Shown in pieces: positions 1-8,976 of a stretch of 64,000 bases of DNA. The DNA comes from Polynucleobacter tropicus (GTDB lineage Bacteria; Pseudomonadota; Gammaproteobacteria; Burkholderiales; Burkholderiaceae). Position numbers and translations under genes: made by a program. The notes beneath the pieces are model-generated. The model saw nothing but the letters and a program-made list of their open reading frames with translations, had not been told where the DNA came from and did no database searches. Within the stretch, counting starts at the first letter, position 1; the number at the start of each line of letters is the position of its first letter. The stretch is from positions 1,364,001-1,428,000 of the forward strand of contig NZ_CP028942.1 in the NCBI RefSeq assembly GCF_013307225.1, read 5' to 3'.

Positions 1-416
1 GGCACGTTTGGCTTCGAGGATTTGCCAAATCCAATTTGATCAGGCGCAATTACGCGATAACCTGCTTGCGTCAAACCAGCAATCGCTGGCGCCCAGTAGT
101 CACTTGAAAAGTTCTTTCCATGAAATAGCAGCACCGCACCCTTTTGCTTGCCCTTAGCGGGAACATCCATATACACCATGCTTGCTGGTGCCCCTTGCAA
201 GCTTGTCTTAAATTCTTTGGTTGGGTATGGATATTGCCAAGTACTCAATCGCAAATCGAGTGGGGCTGCATTGGCATAAAGCGATGCTGGAGCTTGAGTT
301 GAGACTGAAGCAGTTGCATTTGATGATGGATTATTAGCGCAAGAAGCTAATAATCCAGTCAATACAGAAGCTGTGAATAGCGTGGTAACTGCAGCAAGTA
401 CGCGAATTGTTCCCAT
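1..416 (-). CDS. Alpha/beta hydrolase, putative lipoprotein (partial, C-terminus beyond window)
   Basis: The frame runs from an ATG at 416 to the left edge, so only about 138 N-terminal residues are visible. An N-terminal hydrophobic segment ends in a lipobox (LLASC, Cys about residue 26), followed by a Ser/Ala-rich linker, which suggests a lipid-anchored envelope protein. The alpha/beta-hydrolase start is clear: a strand leading to the oxyanion motif [10 protein letters not shown] and then the [16 protein letters not shown] segment that precedes the nucleophile elbow. The catalytic Ser, Asp and His lie outside the window, so substrate and activity cannot be judged. It lies just downstream of the FAH-family gene on the same strand, with a 15-base gap, and is probably co-transcribed. 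Confidence 0.85.
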   Translation of the reverse strand, partial: MGTIRVLAAVTTLFTASVLTGLLASCANNPSSNATASVSTQAPASLYANAAPLDLRLSTWQYPYPTKEFKTSLQGAPASMVYMDVPAKGKQKGAVLLFHGKNFSSDYWAPAIAGLTQAGYRVIAPDQIGFGKSSKPNV

Positions 417-431
417 ATGTTTCCAAATAAA

Positions 432-1124
432 TTAAACAATTTTGGTTTTGAGGTTTTTCAATCCCTCAACACTACCTTCCAAAACATCACCCTTTTTCAC
501 TGGGCCAACTCCCGCTGGTGTTCCTGAAAAAATCAGATCGCCAGGTTCTAAGGTAAATAAAGTTGAAAGATACGCAATGGTGTCAGGTACATTCCAAATT
601 AATTGGTTCAGATCACCAGACTGACGAACTTCACCATTGACTAACAACTTTACGGTGCCTTTACTTGGGTGGCCACATTGAGTCACCGGAGTAATCTCAC
701 CACAAGGAGCAGACTGATCAAACGCCTTACCTGTATCCCAAGGACGCCCCATCTTCTTTGCTTCACCTTGCAAATCACGTCTTGTCATATCAAGGCCTAC
801 ACCGTAGCCATACACATGGTCCAGAGCCTTGTCAGCAGAAATATTAGAGCCACCCTTAGCGATTGCCACTACCATCTCTATCTCGTGATGAACATCATTA
901 GATAGATTGGGGTAGGCCATATCTTTACCGTCAGTCACGATAGAGTTGGCCGGTTTCATAAAAAAGAATGGTGGCTCGCGATCTGGATCATGACCCATTT
1001 CTCTTGCATGATCGGCATAGTTGCGACCAACACAATAAATTCGATTTACCGCAAAGCGACGAGCATCGCCTGTCACAGGCAAAGAAATTTGCACTGGAGG
1101 ATCAATTACAAATGCTGAACTCAT
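432..1124 (-). CDS. Fumarylacetoacetate hydrolase (FAH) family protein
   Basis: A 230-residue single-domain FAH protein, the short form typical of fumarylpyruvate hydrolase-like enzymes that cleave C-C bonds of acylpyruvates in aromatic catabolism. Visible landmarks are [15 protein letters not shown] near residue 30, the metal-binding acidic pair in [10 protein letters not shown] near residue 80, the [10 protein letters not shown] segment with the third acidic ligand, and the C-terminal [11 protein letters not shown] motif. I place the start at the ATG at 1124, preceded by GAAAGG, rather than at an upstream TTG. It sits 15 bases before the hydrolase lipoprotein. The upstream leader carries a hexanucleotide repeat. 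The exact substrate is unknown. Confidence 0.9.
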   Translation of the reverse strand: MSSAFVIDPPVQISLPVTGDARRFAVNRIYCVGRNYADHAREMGHDPDREPPFFFMKPANSIVTDGKDMAYPNLSNDVHHEIEMVVAIAKGGSNISADKALDHVYGYGVGLDMTRRDLQGEAKKMGRPWDTGKAFDQSAPCGEITPVTQCGHPSKGTVKLLVNGEVRQSGDLNQLIWNVPDTIAYLSTLFTLEPGDLIFSGTPAGVGPVKKGDVLEGSVEGLKNLKTKIV

Positions 1125-1145
1125 AAAAACCTTTCTCAATATTAT

Positions 1146-1169
1146 TTTTGCTTTTGCTTTTGCTTTTGC
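1146..1169. repeat. TTTTGC hexanucleotide tandem repeat
   Basis: Four perfect tandem copies of TTTTGC, followed by degenerate copies and a pyrimidine-rich tract to about 1230. The array lies between the end of the SemiSWEET gene and the ribosome site of the FAH gene, where it reads as GCAAAA repeats in the leader. Simple repeats of this kind can change copy number by slippage. Confidence 0.8.
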
Positions 1170-1216
1170 TTCTTTTGCGCTTCTTTTGTGTTTCGTTTCT
1201 TGTGTTTTTTTCTCTT

Positions 1217-1501
1217 TTATTTCTTGTGTTCTGTAGCAGTATGACGCAATTTCAGCATCAAGATACTCAAGGCCAATGCAAACGTCATAGCATTAGCCAG
1301 AATCAATGGCCACTTCTCAATAATCAAACCATACACCAGCCATAAACCCACCCCTGCCGTAAACAAAGAATACATTCCCAACGATATTCCAGATAGGTCA
1401 CGGGTTCTCCATGACCAAATGGCCTGAGGCAGAAATGCAATAGTAGTTAAGAATGCAGCGCAATAACCAATGATGTCTATTTGATGGGGTTCAAGGCTCA
1501 T
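1217..1501 (-). CDS. SemiSWEET-family (PQ-loop/MtN3) sugar transporter
   Basis: A 94-residue integral membrane protein with three predicted helices, the size of bacterial SemiSWEETs, which work as homodimers to move sugars or related solutes down a gradient across the inner membrane. The family signature is visible: [25 protein letters not shown] contains the PQ motif at the end of helix 1, followed by [22 protein letters not shown] in helix 2. The C-terminus is short and basic. The start is the ATG at 1501. It precedes the FAH gene by about 90 bases on the same strand, with the repeat tract between. The transported solute cannot be told from sequence. Confidence 0.85.
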   Translation of the reverse strand: MSLEPHQIDIIGYCAAFLTTIAFLPQAIWSWRTRDLSGISLGMYSLFTAGVGLWLVYGLIIEKWPLILANAMTFALALSILMLKLRHTATEHKK

Positions 1502-1609
1502 GTTTTGATTGTAATTAGAGATGAGTCGCTAAGTAAATTCAGGAATTTACCGTACTGAACCCATTTTTGGAGATAATCAGATCTGCAGTTCAACTATTAC
1601 TAAAAACAT

Positions 1610-2617
1610 ATGAGACAACAACTAATTCGCTGGTTTGGCGCAGCCCTATGCGTCTCTACTGCCTTCATCTTTACCGTACCCGCAGTCGCCCAGAATGATG
1701 CGGCAGTTAAAAATTATCCGGATAAGCCAATACGACTAGTCATACCCTTTCCTCCGGGTGGTGCCACTGACGTCATTGGCCGAATCATGGCGCAAGAGCT
1801 TTCCAAGACAATTGGGCAGCAAGTAGTTCCAGATAATCGAGCCGGAGATAGCGGCAATATTGGTGCTGACATGGTGGCCAAATCTGCGCCTGATGGATAC
1901 ACCCTATTAATGGGCGCCCTAACTTCCCACTCCATCAACAGCAATTTAGACAAAGACAGAATCAAATACAACTTAGAAAAAGATTTCACACCCGTTGCGG
2001 TGGTTGGAGTTGTGCCTCTTGTTTTTGTCGTGAATCCTTCGGTTCCCGTTAAGAACATGAAAGAATTCATTGCTTATGCCAAAGCCAATCCAGGCAAACT
2101 AACCTTTGCCTCATCAGGTGCAGGCGCGCCCCAACGTCTCGCAATGGAAATGTTCCGCTATCAACTGGGCTTAGATTTATTACATGTGCCATATAAAGGT
2201 AGCGGCCCTGCAATGACAGACCTTGTTGGCGGTCAAGTCTTATCCATGTCAGAAACTGTGCCAGCTGCTTTGCAATTTATTCAAGCGGGTCAACTGAGAG
2301 CGCTAGCCGTCACAACCAACAAGCGTATTAGCCAATTGCCTGATGTGCCGACTATTACTGAAGCTACTGGTCTGCCCAACTTTGATGTGGTCAGCATGTT
2401 TGGTATTGAAGCACCTGCAGGAACTCCAAAATTGATAGTCAATAAATTAAGTGCGGAGATCAAAACTATCTTGCAACGCTCAGATGTGCAAGAACGCATG
2501 CTCGCCGCTGGCGTTTATGTGAACTACCTATCTCCTGCTGAATCCAGCAAGCGTATTACTCGTGAGCTCAATATGTGGGCCAAAGTGATTAAGGATGCCA
2601 ATATCAAAGCAGATTAA
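1610..2617 (+). CDS. Bug/TctC-family periplasmic tripartite transporter receptor
   Basis: A 335-residue secreted solute receptor of the tripartite tricarboxylate transporter (TTT) family, which binds carboxylates in the periplasm and delivers them to TctAB-type membrane subunits. A Sec signal peptide ends near PAVAQ (about residue 27). Mature landmarks follow: YPDKPIRLVIPFPPGGATD for the first ligand-contacting loop, NRAGDSGNIGADMVAKSAPDGYTLL, the hinge strand HVPYKGSGPAMTDLVGGQV, and a WAKVIKDANIKAD end. It stands alone on this strand, closed by the hairpin at 2649. It converges on another Bug gene at 2713. No membrane subunits are nearby and the ligand is unknown. Confidence 0.93.
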   Translation: MRQQLIRWFGAALCVSTAFIFTVPAVAQNDAAVKNYPDKPIRLVIPFPPGGATDVIGRIMAQELSKTIGQQVVPDNRAGDSGNIGADMVAKSAPDGYTLLMGALTSHSINSNLDKDRIKYNLEKDFTPVAVVGVVPLVFVVNPSVPVKNMKEFIAYAKANPGKLTFASSGAGAPQRLAMEMFRYQLGLDLLHVPYKGSGPAMTDLVGGQVLSMSETVPAALQFIQAGQLRALAVTTNKRISQLPDVPTITEATGLPNFDVVSMFGIEAPAGTPKLIVNKLSAEIKTILQRSDVQERMLAAGVYVNYLSPAESSKRITRELNMWAKVIKDANIKAD

Positions 2618-2648
2618 GTAATGCATTTATTGATATTCAAGTGGATGC

Positions 2649-2682
2649 AATAAAGGGCCTCAATGAGGCCCTTTATTTTTAT
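2649..2682 (+). terminator. Rho-independent terminator after Bug gene
   Basis: A perfect 13-bp stem (2649-2661 with 2665-2677) closes an AAT loop and runs into a T-rich tract ending at about 2680. It lies 31 bases past the stop of the plus-strand Bug gene and before the convergent one. Confidence 0.85.
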
Positions 2683-2712
2683 ACGGCAAGGAATTCTGAT
2701 GAAGTGGGTTTT

Positions 2713-3702
2713 TTACTCAGCTTCAATTTTTGCTTGCTGAGCTACTTGCTCCCACTTCTTCTTTTCAGCGGCAATAAAGATCTTGGTATTTGCTGGTGTA
2801 TCCCCCACAGCCCAACCACCCAAATCTTTCCAGCGCTGCTTGATTTCAGGGGTTTCAAGTGATTTCTTCACAGCCGCATACAGCTTATCAACAATCGGCT
2901 TTGGTGTTCCCGCTGGAACAAATAAACCAAACCATGCCGTTACGTCAAAGCTAGGATAGCCCGACTGAATCATCGTTGGCACATCTGGTAGCTCGGCAAC
3001 ACGGTTCTTGCTGGTCACCGCTAAAGCGCGTAACTTTCCAGACTTGATGTACTGCATTGAACTAGGCAAGTTATCGACCATCATGCTGGTTTGGCCAGCC
3101 AATAAATCAGCCAAGGCTGGACCAGCACCTTTGTAAGGCACATGAATAATATCGATGCCTGCTTGGGCCTTAAACAATTCCCCGGACATATGAATTGACT
3201 GACCCCGCCCAGAAGACGCAAACGAATATTTACCAGGATTCGCTTTTGCTAAAGCAACCAACTCAGCCACAGTCTTCGCGGGAACTTCAGGATTCACAAC
3301 TAAGACATTTGGGTTGGCAATCACAATAGTGACTGGCTCCATATCTTCCATTTTGTAAGGAAGATTTTTATATAGGCTGTAGTTAATGGCATTTGGGCCA
3401 ATGTTGCCCATCGCCATGGTGTAACCATCAGCTGGCGCAGCCAACAAAGCCTGAATACCGATAATCCCCGCACCACCCGCCTTATTCTCCACAATCACAG
3501 GCTGACCCAATTCTTTGCCTAATACATCCGATAAAGCGCGTGAGGCAATATCCGTGGTTCCACCAGGCGCTGCAGTCACAATAATTTTGACTGGCTTATT
3601 TGGGAATGGTTGCGCGAATGCTGATGCAACCGCAAATGCGGTTGCAAAGATGGCCGCACCCAAAGTCGCACACTTCTTACGCCAAAACATATACTGATTC
3701 AT
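2713..3702 (-). CDS. Bug/TctC-family periplasmic receptor (last gene of the aldolase-cytochrome operon)
   Basis: A 329-residue TTT-family receptor with a signal peptide ending near ASAFAQ (residue 30), then FPNKPVKIIVTAAPGGTTD, ENKAGGAGIIGIQALL and HVPYKGAGPALADLLAGQ, the usual Bug landmarks in the usual order. It is the fourth minus-strand gene after Bug (4979), the class II aldolase-like protein and the cytochrome. It lies 59 bases past the cytochrome stop, so co-transcription is plausible. Two different receptors in one operon suggests either two related ligands or a sensor/transport split. That is inference; the ligand is not visible. Confidence 0.92.
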   Translation of the reverse strand: MNQYMFWRKKCATLGAAIFATAFAVASAFAQPFPNKPVKIIVTAAPGGTTDIASRALSDVLGKELGQPVIVENKAGGAGIIGIQALLAAPADGYTMAMGNIGPNAINYSLYKNLPYKMEDMEPVTIVIANPNVLVVNPEVPAKTVAELVALAKANPGKYSFASSGRGQSIHMSGELFKAQAGIDIIHVPYKGAGPALADLLAGQTSMMVDNLPSSMQYIKSGKLRALAVTSKNRVAELPDVPTMIQSGYPSFDVTAWFGLFVPAGTPKPIVDKLYAAVKKSLETPEIKQRWKDLGGWAVGDTPANTKIFIAAEKKKWEQVAQQAKIEAE

Positions 3703-3761
3703 CCCGTCTCCAACTTTTTTTATATTGATGAACTAACTAGGTAGTTAATGAGTAGTTAAAA

Positions 3762-4160
3762 TTACTTTTTATTCATTCCTGCTTTGCGAGCTTCAATCTC
3801 TTTATTGATTGCTGCAATGGTTTTGGCATCTGGTGACTTCCAGTTTCCACCGGAGTTATTGACCATATAAACCAATGCATCGGAGAAACCTTCAACGCTT
3901 AAATTAGGACTGCCTCCCTTGGGCGGCATACCGCGCACTCCAAAGTAGGCATGTGCCGTTAAGGTTACTTGACCTTCCGCAATAAGTGGCGCCCACTTGG
4001 CCTTGTCGCCAAACTTCGGCGCATTTAATACACCCGCCCCATGGCAATTTACACATACTTGCTTATAGGTATTTTCGCCAGACTGGGCATTGGCCATCCC
4101 AGACAAAGACAGCAAAACGGACACTATCGCAACAAGTTGTAATGGATGCTGAAATTTCAT
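3762..4160 (-). CDS. Class I c-type cytochrome, c5-like, periplasmic
   Basis: A 132-residue exported mono-haem cytochrome. A signal peptide ends near GMANAQ, followed by ENTYKQVCVNCHGAGVLNAPKFGD, which supplies the haem-attachment CVNCH. A distal Met candidate is in RGMPPKGGSPNLS, so His-Met ligation is likely, as in cytochrome c5/c555. A further ATG at 4169 exists, but GGAG lies only 2 bases before it. The ATG at 4160 has GGAG 11 bases upstream, and the choice is not secure. It follows the exported class II aldolase-like gene by 18 bases and precedes a Bug receptor. The cytochrome implies that a periplasmic oxidation feeds electrons to the respiratory chain. Confidence 0.9.
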   Translation of the reverse strand: MKFQHPLQLVAIVSVLLSLSGMANAQSGENTYKQVCVNCHGAGVLNAPKFGDKAKWAPLIAEGQVTLTAHAYFGVRGMPPKGGSPNLSVEGFSDALVYMVNNSGGNWKSPDAKTIAAINKEIEARKAGMNKK

Positions 4161-4178
4161 GATGCGCATAACTCCAAT

Positions 4179-4979
4179 TTAAGGTTGTGATTTTTTAACA
4201 CGCTCAGTCCAAAGCTGCCAAGGTCTGCCAATCGTTTTCTCGATCGTCTCTTGAGAAATGGTGGCTTCACCAGGTGTTAGATATTGGACTTGACCCATCT
4301 TCATCGCCTCAGACTGAATGCTGGCATTTTGAATTGCATAGATTGCTCGAAACACGGCTTTTTTGATTGAGTCACCACCTGCTGCATAGCCATGACCACG
4401 CATCAATACAAAGTATTGCAAGCCCATGGTTTGAGATAAAGCATTTCCTAACTCCACATTGCTAATAAACATATCTGTATCGGGATTTGGCTTAGCAAAA
4501 TTACGAATCTCAAATATCGGCGCGCCCTCACCCAGGAAGGAGCTCATGTGATAGACCGGCTTTAAGGTGGTACCAGTTAAGCCATAAGGCAAGATGGGTG
4601 GCGCATGTCCATGAATTACTGAATTAAGGTCTGGTCGGTTTTTCAAAATACCGCTATGTATAAAGCGCTCGCCATAAGCCACCCTCGTATCGCCGTTGAG
4701 CGCTTTACCGCTCATATCAAACTCAATAATGTCTTCAACCTTAACGGTCGATGGAGCAACGCTTCTAGCTAAAAAGAAAGTATTGGGATTGGCTGGATTA
4801 CGCACGCTGATGTGGCCATAGCCATCAACTGCATTTTGGTCATACAAAATGTGATTCGCGATCACTAGCTCTTCAATTGCGGCTTTTACTTTGGGGTCTT
4901 GGTCCATCTGCTCCTGCACTGATACCGCAAAGGTATTCGTGATGCCAAACACCAGACATGAAATCAGAATTTTTTTCAT
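4179..4979 (-). CDS. Class II aldolase/adducin-family protein with signal peptide
   Basis: A 266-residue class II aldolase fold protein. Zinc ligands are recognisable in SVIHGHAPP (two His) and MRGHGYAAGG (third His), with the acidic residue of AYGERFIHSGI near the active site. The family holds fuculose- and ribulose-phosphate aldolases and epimerases and also aromatic carboxylate decarboxylases, all normally cytoplasmic. Here the protein begins MKKILISCLVFGITNTFA, which has the charge and hydrophobicity of a Sec signal and a plausible TFA cleavage site, so it appears exported. Its ATG overlaps the stop of the upstream Bug gene by one base, showing translational coupling. The substrate is unknown. 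Confidence 0.88.
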   Translation of the reverse strand: MKKILISCLVFGITNTFAVSVQEQMDQDPKVKAAIEELVIANHILYDQNAVDGYGHISVRNPANPNTFFLARSVAPSTVKVEDIIEFDMSGKALNGDTRVAYGERFIHSGILKNRPDLNSVIHGHAPPILPYGLTGTTLKPVYHMSSFLGEGAPIFEIRNFAKPNPDTDMFISNVELGNALSQTMGLQYFVLMRGHGYAAGGDSIKKAVFRAIYAIQNASIQSEAMKMGQVQYLTPGEATISQETIEKTIGRPWQLWTERVKKSQP

Positions 4980-5965
4980 TATTCAACCTTACCGATCTTG
5001 CGAACGACGTCGCCCATCTGCGCAGATTCCTTATCCCAGAAGACTTTGAATTCTGGCGCATCCATGTATTGAATTGGACTTCCAGCGCCATTAATTACAG
5101 CACGCACACGCTCATCATTTGCCGCTTGCTTCGCGGCTTCACGCAACTTATTGGTAATGTAATCGGGGGTAGCGCTCGGCACAAAGAGACCAGCCCATTG
5201 TGAGAATTCAATCTTCACACCCATTTCCTTAAAGCTAGGCACCTCAGGCATGCTTGCCAATCTGCCATCACCCCAATGCGCCAAAGCGCGGACTTTGCCT
5301 GCTTTGATTTGCTGGACGATTGAAGAAGGTCCTGTCGCAATCGCATCAACCTGACCACCCAAAAGCCCCACAATCGCTGGACCAGCGCCTGTATATGGAA
5401 TATGCACCATATAAAACTTTTCAGAAGACTTGAGCATCTCCATGGGCACATGCATCGTTCCGTAGTTGCCCGATGAACCAAAATTGTATTTACCAGGATT
5501 AGCGCGCATCGCAGCTACAAAAGATTTGTAATCCCTCCAAGGGCTATCAGCTCTCACAACCAATACCGTTGGATCAGCAGTAAAGCGTGCGATTGGTTTG
5601 AGTTGATTTAATTGAAAGGACTGTTCGCGCCCCACTACTTTGTCAGCCTCAGGAATAATCGAGATAGACGATAAAGCCATCAAGATGGTGTATCCATCGG
5701 GTTTCGCTTTAGCTACTGCCGCCATCCCAATACCGCCACCAGCGCCTGCTTTGTTTTCCACGACAACGGGTTGTCCCAGGATGCGAGTTAAGGCTTCCGC
5801 CACAGGTCTACCTACAGCATCAGCAACGCCGCCTGGCGGAAAAGGCACAACCATGGTGATCGGTCTTGTTGGCCAAACTTCTGGCGCTTGCGCAAATGCC
5901 GCAATAGAAATAAAACATGCCACAAAGTAGCTTAGCGCACGGCCAAGTGTAAAGATTTGTCTCAT
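4979..5965 (-). CDS. Bug/TctC-family periplasmic receptor (first gene of the aldolase-cytochrome operon)
   Basis: A 328-residue TTT receptor: signal peptide to about AAFAQ (residue 26), TRPITMVVPFPPGGVADAVG, ENKAGAGGGIGMAAVAKAKPDGYTIL, and HIPYTGAGPAIVGLLGGQ, where Tyr-Thr replaces the more usual Tyr-Lys. It heads the minus-strand operon with the exported class II aldolase-like gene (one-base overlap), the cytochrome and a second Bug. It is divergent from the FAH gene at 6078, and the 112-base space between them must hold both promoters. The gene order suggests capture of a carboxylate that the neighbouring enzymes process. Confidence 0.92.
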   Translation of the reverse strand: MRQIFTLGRALSYFVACFISIAAFAQAPEVWPTRPITMVVPFPPGGVADAVGRPVAEALTRILGQPVVVENKAGAGGGIGMAAVAKAKPDGYTILMALSSISIIPEADKVVGREQSFQLNQLKPIARFTADPTVLVVRADSPWRDYKSFVAAMRANPGKYNFGSSGNYGTMHVPMEMLKSSEKFYMVHIPYTGAGPAIVGLLGGQVDAIATGPSSIVQQIKAGKVRALAHWGDGRLASMPEVPSFKEMGVKIEFSQWAGLFVPSATPDYITNKLREAAKQAANDERVRAVINGAGSPIQYMDAPEFKVFWDKESAQMGDVVRKIGKVE

Positions 5966-6077
5966 TTTTGCCCCTGAATCGTAATTTAGTTATTATTTAT
6001 GCTCTTTATCCTACTACAAGAATGATCACAATAATCAAGGGTTAGCATAGACATAACCCCCACTGGAGATAACAATC

Positions 6078-6965
6078 ATGAAATACGCTGCATTTTCTTT
6101 AATCAAAGAGCCCTCAAAGACTCGTGTTGGCATCGTCTCCGCGGACGAAAAGACTATTCAAGAATTGGATTTAGGGGTTGATGTCAGTGAAGAAGGGATC
6201 GTCGCTATTCTGAAGGCGGATCTTGCGGGCAAAACACCTAAGCCTGTAGCAACGCACGCAATGAATGAAATACGCTTACTTGCCCCCGTACCCCGTCCAC
6301 GTAGAAATATTTTCTGCGTTGGCAAAAACTATCACGAACACGCTAAGGAATTTTCGAATAGCGGCTTTGATGGAAGCGCAAAACCAGGTGAAGACATTCC
6401 CTCACACGCGATTTTCTTTACCAAACCACCCGAAGCTGTAACAGGCCCAAACACAAACGTCATTATTCCGACAGCTGTTTCTACTTGCATTGACTATGAA
6501 GCTGAATTAACGATTGTAATTGGCAAAGGCGGCAAAGGCATTAGCGAAGCAGATGCCTTGAAGCATGTCTGGGGCTACACCGCCATCAATGATGTGACTG
6601 CACGTGATTGGCAACAACGCCACAAACAATGGTTTTTGGGTAAGAGCTTTGACACCTTCTGCCCAATGGGTCCATGGGTAGTCACTGCCGATGAAGTAAA
6701 GCACGATGACATCCCTGTTAAGTGCTGGGTCAATGGCGAATTACGCCAGAACTCCAATACCAAAGACTTCATCTTTGATATTCCGAATATGATCGCTACA
6801 GTTTCAGCTGGAATCACACTCTACCCTGGCGATCTTATTGCCACCGGTACACCAGTTGGGGTTGGTATCGGATTTAAACCACCAAAATATTTAGTCAACG
6901 GTGATGTCGTCGTCGTTGAAATGGGTGGCATTGGAAAACTTGAGAATACTTTTATTGCCGAATAA
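6078..6965 (+). CDS. Fumarylacetoacetate hydrolase family protein
   Basis: A 295-residue cytoplasmic FAH-family enzyme with an N-terminal domain of about 75 residues and the catalytic FAH core after it. Core landmarks are RRNIFCVGKNYHEHAKEF (about residue 76), the acidic metal-binding run DYEAELTIVIGKGGKG, NDVTARDWQQRHKQWFLGKSFD, and the C-terminal GDLIATGTPVGVG. The family cleaves or decarboxylates 2-oxo acids (fumarylpyruvate, 2-oxohept-3-enedioate, oxaloacetate). AGATAACA precedes the ATG at 6078. It is divergent from the Bug-aldolase-cytochrome operon and probably takes part in the same pathway. It ends before a strong terminator at 7000. Confidence 0.92.
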   Translation: MKYAAFSLIKEPSKTRVGIVSADEKTIQELDLGVDVSEEGIVAILKADLAGKTPKPVATHAMNEIRLLAPVPRPRRNIFCVGKNYHEHAKEFSNSGFDGSAKPGEDIPSHAIFFTKPPEAVTGPNTNVIIPTAVSTCIDYEAELTIVIGKGGKGISEADALKHVWGYTAINDVTARDWQQRHKQWFLGKSFDTFCPMGPWVVTADEVKHDDIPVKCWVNGELRQNSNTKDFIFDIPNMIATVSAGITLYPGDLIATGTPVGVGIGFKPPKYLVNGDVVVVEMGGIGKLENTFIAE

Positions 6966-6999
6966 ATCCTTTATTTAGTAATTCGTTTTCTTAATGAAG

Positions 7000-7028
7000 A
7001 AAGCCACCCTAGGGTGGCTTTTGTTTTA
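7000..7028 (+). terminator. Rho-independent terminator after FAH gene
   Basis: A perfect 22-base palindrome (7000-7021, GC-rich core, A/T ends) runs into TTTTGTTTT. It follows the FAH stop by 34 bases and separates it from the convergent feoB. Confidence 0.85.
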
Positions 7029-7062
7029 CCAAACAGGCATCAAGTATTCACGCCTATCCCAA

Positions 7063-8976
7063 TCATCCCAATCCAAAATGAACGGCGATGCGATAGGTAA
7101 TGAAGGATGCTATATATGCTAGTCCGAACAAGTAACTCAACATCACGGCTGGAATCTTCCATCCACCGGTTTCGCGCTTAACGGCAGCGATAGTGGATAG
7201 ACACTGAGGGGCAAATACAAACCATGCCAATAGGGAAAGCGCGGTAGCCAAGGACCAATCACTAGAAATCAGCGGTATCAATGCCTCAGCAGCATCCGCG
7301 CTTGAGCTGGATAAAGCGTAAACCGTAGCCAATGAACTCACCACTACTTCACGTGCAGCCATTCCAGGAACTAAGGCAATACTGATTTGCCAGTTAAATC
7401 CGATAGGTGAAAAGATGTGTGCCAGCGCTTCACCCAACATACCCGCGAAACTATATTCAATCGGCGGTAAGGTTGCACCTTCTGGCGGCAACGGAAAGCT
7501 AGAGAGTACCCAGAGCCCAATTGTCATTACCAATATGACGCCGCCAACTCGGTGCAAGAAGATTTCCGCACGCTGCCATAAGCTAATGGCCAGATTGCCT
7601 ATTCGAGGAAGGTGATAACTAGGCAACTCCATCATCAACACATTGGTGCGGAACTGCTCACTCGCAAAGCGCTTTAAGACCCAAGCAACCCCCATTGCCC
7701 CTAATATTCCAGCAAGATAAAGCAAGAACAACACCAATCCCTGCAAATCAATATTGCCCCATAGCTTTTGCTGAGGAATAAATGCAGAGATCAATAATGC
7801 GTATACCGGCAAACGCGCTGAGCAAGTCATCATGGGCGCAATCAAAATAGTTACCAAGCGATCACGCGTATTAGAAATACTTCTTGTCGCCATAATTCCA
7901 GGAATTGCGCAGGCAAAACTTGAAAGCAAAGGAATAAATGAGCGGCCAGACAAACCCACCGACCCCATTACCCTATCCAATAGATAAGCAGCCCTTGGCA
8001 AGTAGCCAGACTCTTCGAGCAACAAAATAAAGAAAAACAAAATCAAAATTTGAGGCAAGAAAATCACTACACCACCAAGACCCGCCAGAATGCCATTGAT
8101 CAGCAAACTACGTAGCCATGTATCCGGAAGAATGCTGCTGATTTGACCGCCGAGATATTCAACTGAAGTCTTAATCATTTCCATGGGTACCGTAGCCCAA
8201 CTAAATACCGCCTGGAATATAAAGAAGAGCAACGCCACTAAAATAATGGGGCCCATTACTGGGTGTAATAAGACCGAATCTAATCGATCACTCAGGCGAT
8301 CAGGAATGATTTGATCTAAGCCTAAGTTTTGTAAGATGCGTTGCACCTGCACATTGTCAGCCTCAGCATGAGCGATATGTGAAGCCACATTTTCTAGAGT
8401 GGCATCACCAGTGCCTGTGCGTAGCGTATTGAGATTACGCCAGTCTAGTTCCGCCAAAAATGACTTGATCTCATCAGCGCCATTGGTCTGAATGCCCACA
8501 CTAGTTACAACTGGCAAACCTAGCTCTTTTGAAAGCGCTGTCGTATCAATCTCTAAACCTTGCCGCTTAGCAATATCAAGCATATTGAGAACAACCACGC
8601 AAGGCAAACCCAATCGCTTTGCGGCTAATACTAGACGCAGATTACGACGTAAGTTCATTGCACTCAAAATACATAGAACCAAATCGGGACGCTTCTCACC
8701 CTCCGCCCTGCCCAACAACACATTGCAAGTGACGCGCTCATCAAGCGATCTAGGATAAAGACTATAAGCACCCGGCAAATCCAATATGCGAACACTTTTT
8801 CCTGAGGCTAAAGTTAAGCGCCCCTCTTTGCGTTCAACAGTAACACCAGAGTAATTAGCAACCTTTTGTCGACTGCCAGTGAGTAAATTAAATAGTGCAG
8901 TTTTTCCGCAATTGGGATTTCCCAATAAGGCAACGAGAGGTTCACTTGGAAAAAAATGAACTGTGGACTCAGTCAT
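7063..8976 (-). CDS. feoB: Ferrous iron transport GTPase/permease FeoB
   Basis: A 637-residue inner-membrane ferrous iron transporter with an N-terminal G domain. G1 is GNPNCGKTALFN (about residue 20), the switch-I region is NYSGVTVERK, G3 is DLPGAYSLYP, and G4 is the FeoB-type NMLD. A helical insertion domain follows, then the membrane region with the GRSFIPLLSSFACAIPGIMATR and MAAREVVVSSLATVYAL gate repeats. I choose the ATG at 8976 because GGAG lies 7 bases upstream and it overlaps feoA by 8 bases, a typical coupled arrangement; an upstream TTG at 8994 lacks support. No feoC is visible. Transcription starts ahead of feoA under a Fur box. Confidence 0.96.
   Translation of the reverse strand: MTESTVHFFPSEPLVALLGNPNCGKTALFNLLTGSRQKVANYSGVTVERKEGRLTLASGKSVRILDLPGAYSLYPRSLDERVTCNVLLGRAEGEKRPDLVLCILSAMNLRRNLRLVLAAKRLGLPCVVVLNMLDIAKRQGLEIDTTALSKELGLPVVTSVGIQTNGADEIKSFLAELDWRNLNTLRTGTGDATLENVASHIAHAEADNVQVQRILQNLGLDQIIPDRLSDRLDSVLLHPVMGPIILVALLFFIFQAVFSWATVPMEMIKTSVEYLGGQISSILPDTWLRSLLINGILAGLGGVVIFLPQILILFFFILLLEESGYLPRAAYLLDRVMGSVGLSGRSFIPLLSSFACAIPGIMATRSISNTRDRLVTILIAPMMTCSARLPVYALLISAFIPQQKLWGNIDLQGLVLFLLYLAGILGAMGVAWVLKRFASEQFRTNVLMMELPSYHLPRIGNLAISLWQRAEIFLHRVGGVILVMTIGLWVLSSFPLPPEGATLPPIEYSFAGMLGEALAHIFSPIGFNWQISIALVPGMAAREVVVSSLATVYALSSSSADAAEALIPLISSDWSLATALSLLAWFVFAPQCLSTIAAVKRETGGWKIPAVMLSYLFGLAYIASFITYRIAVHFGLG

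Noticed and set aside
1141..1230. Repeat tract as a CRISPR array
   Set aside because: The units are six bases with no spacers and no cas genes are nearby.
1610..3702. Convergent Bug genes at 1610 and 2713 as an inverted duplication or mobile element
   Set aside because: Their protein sequences differ throughout and no flanking repeats or transposase are visible; they are distinct paralogues.
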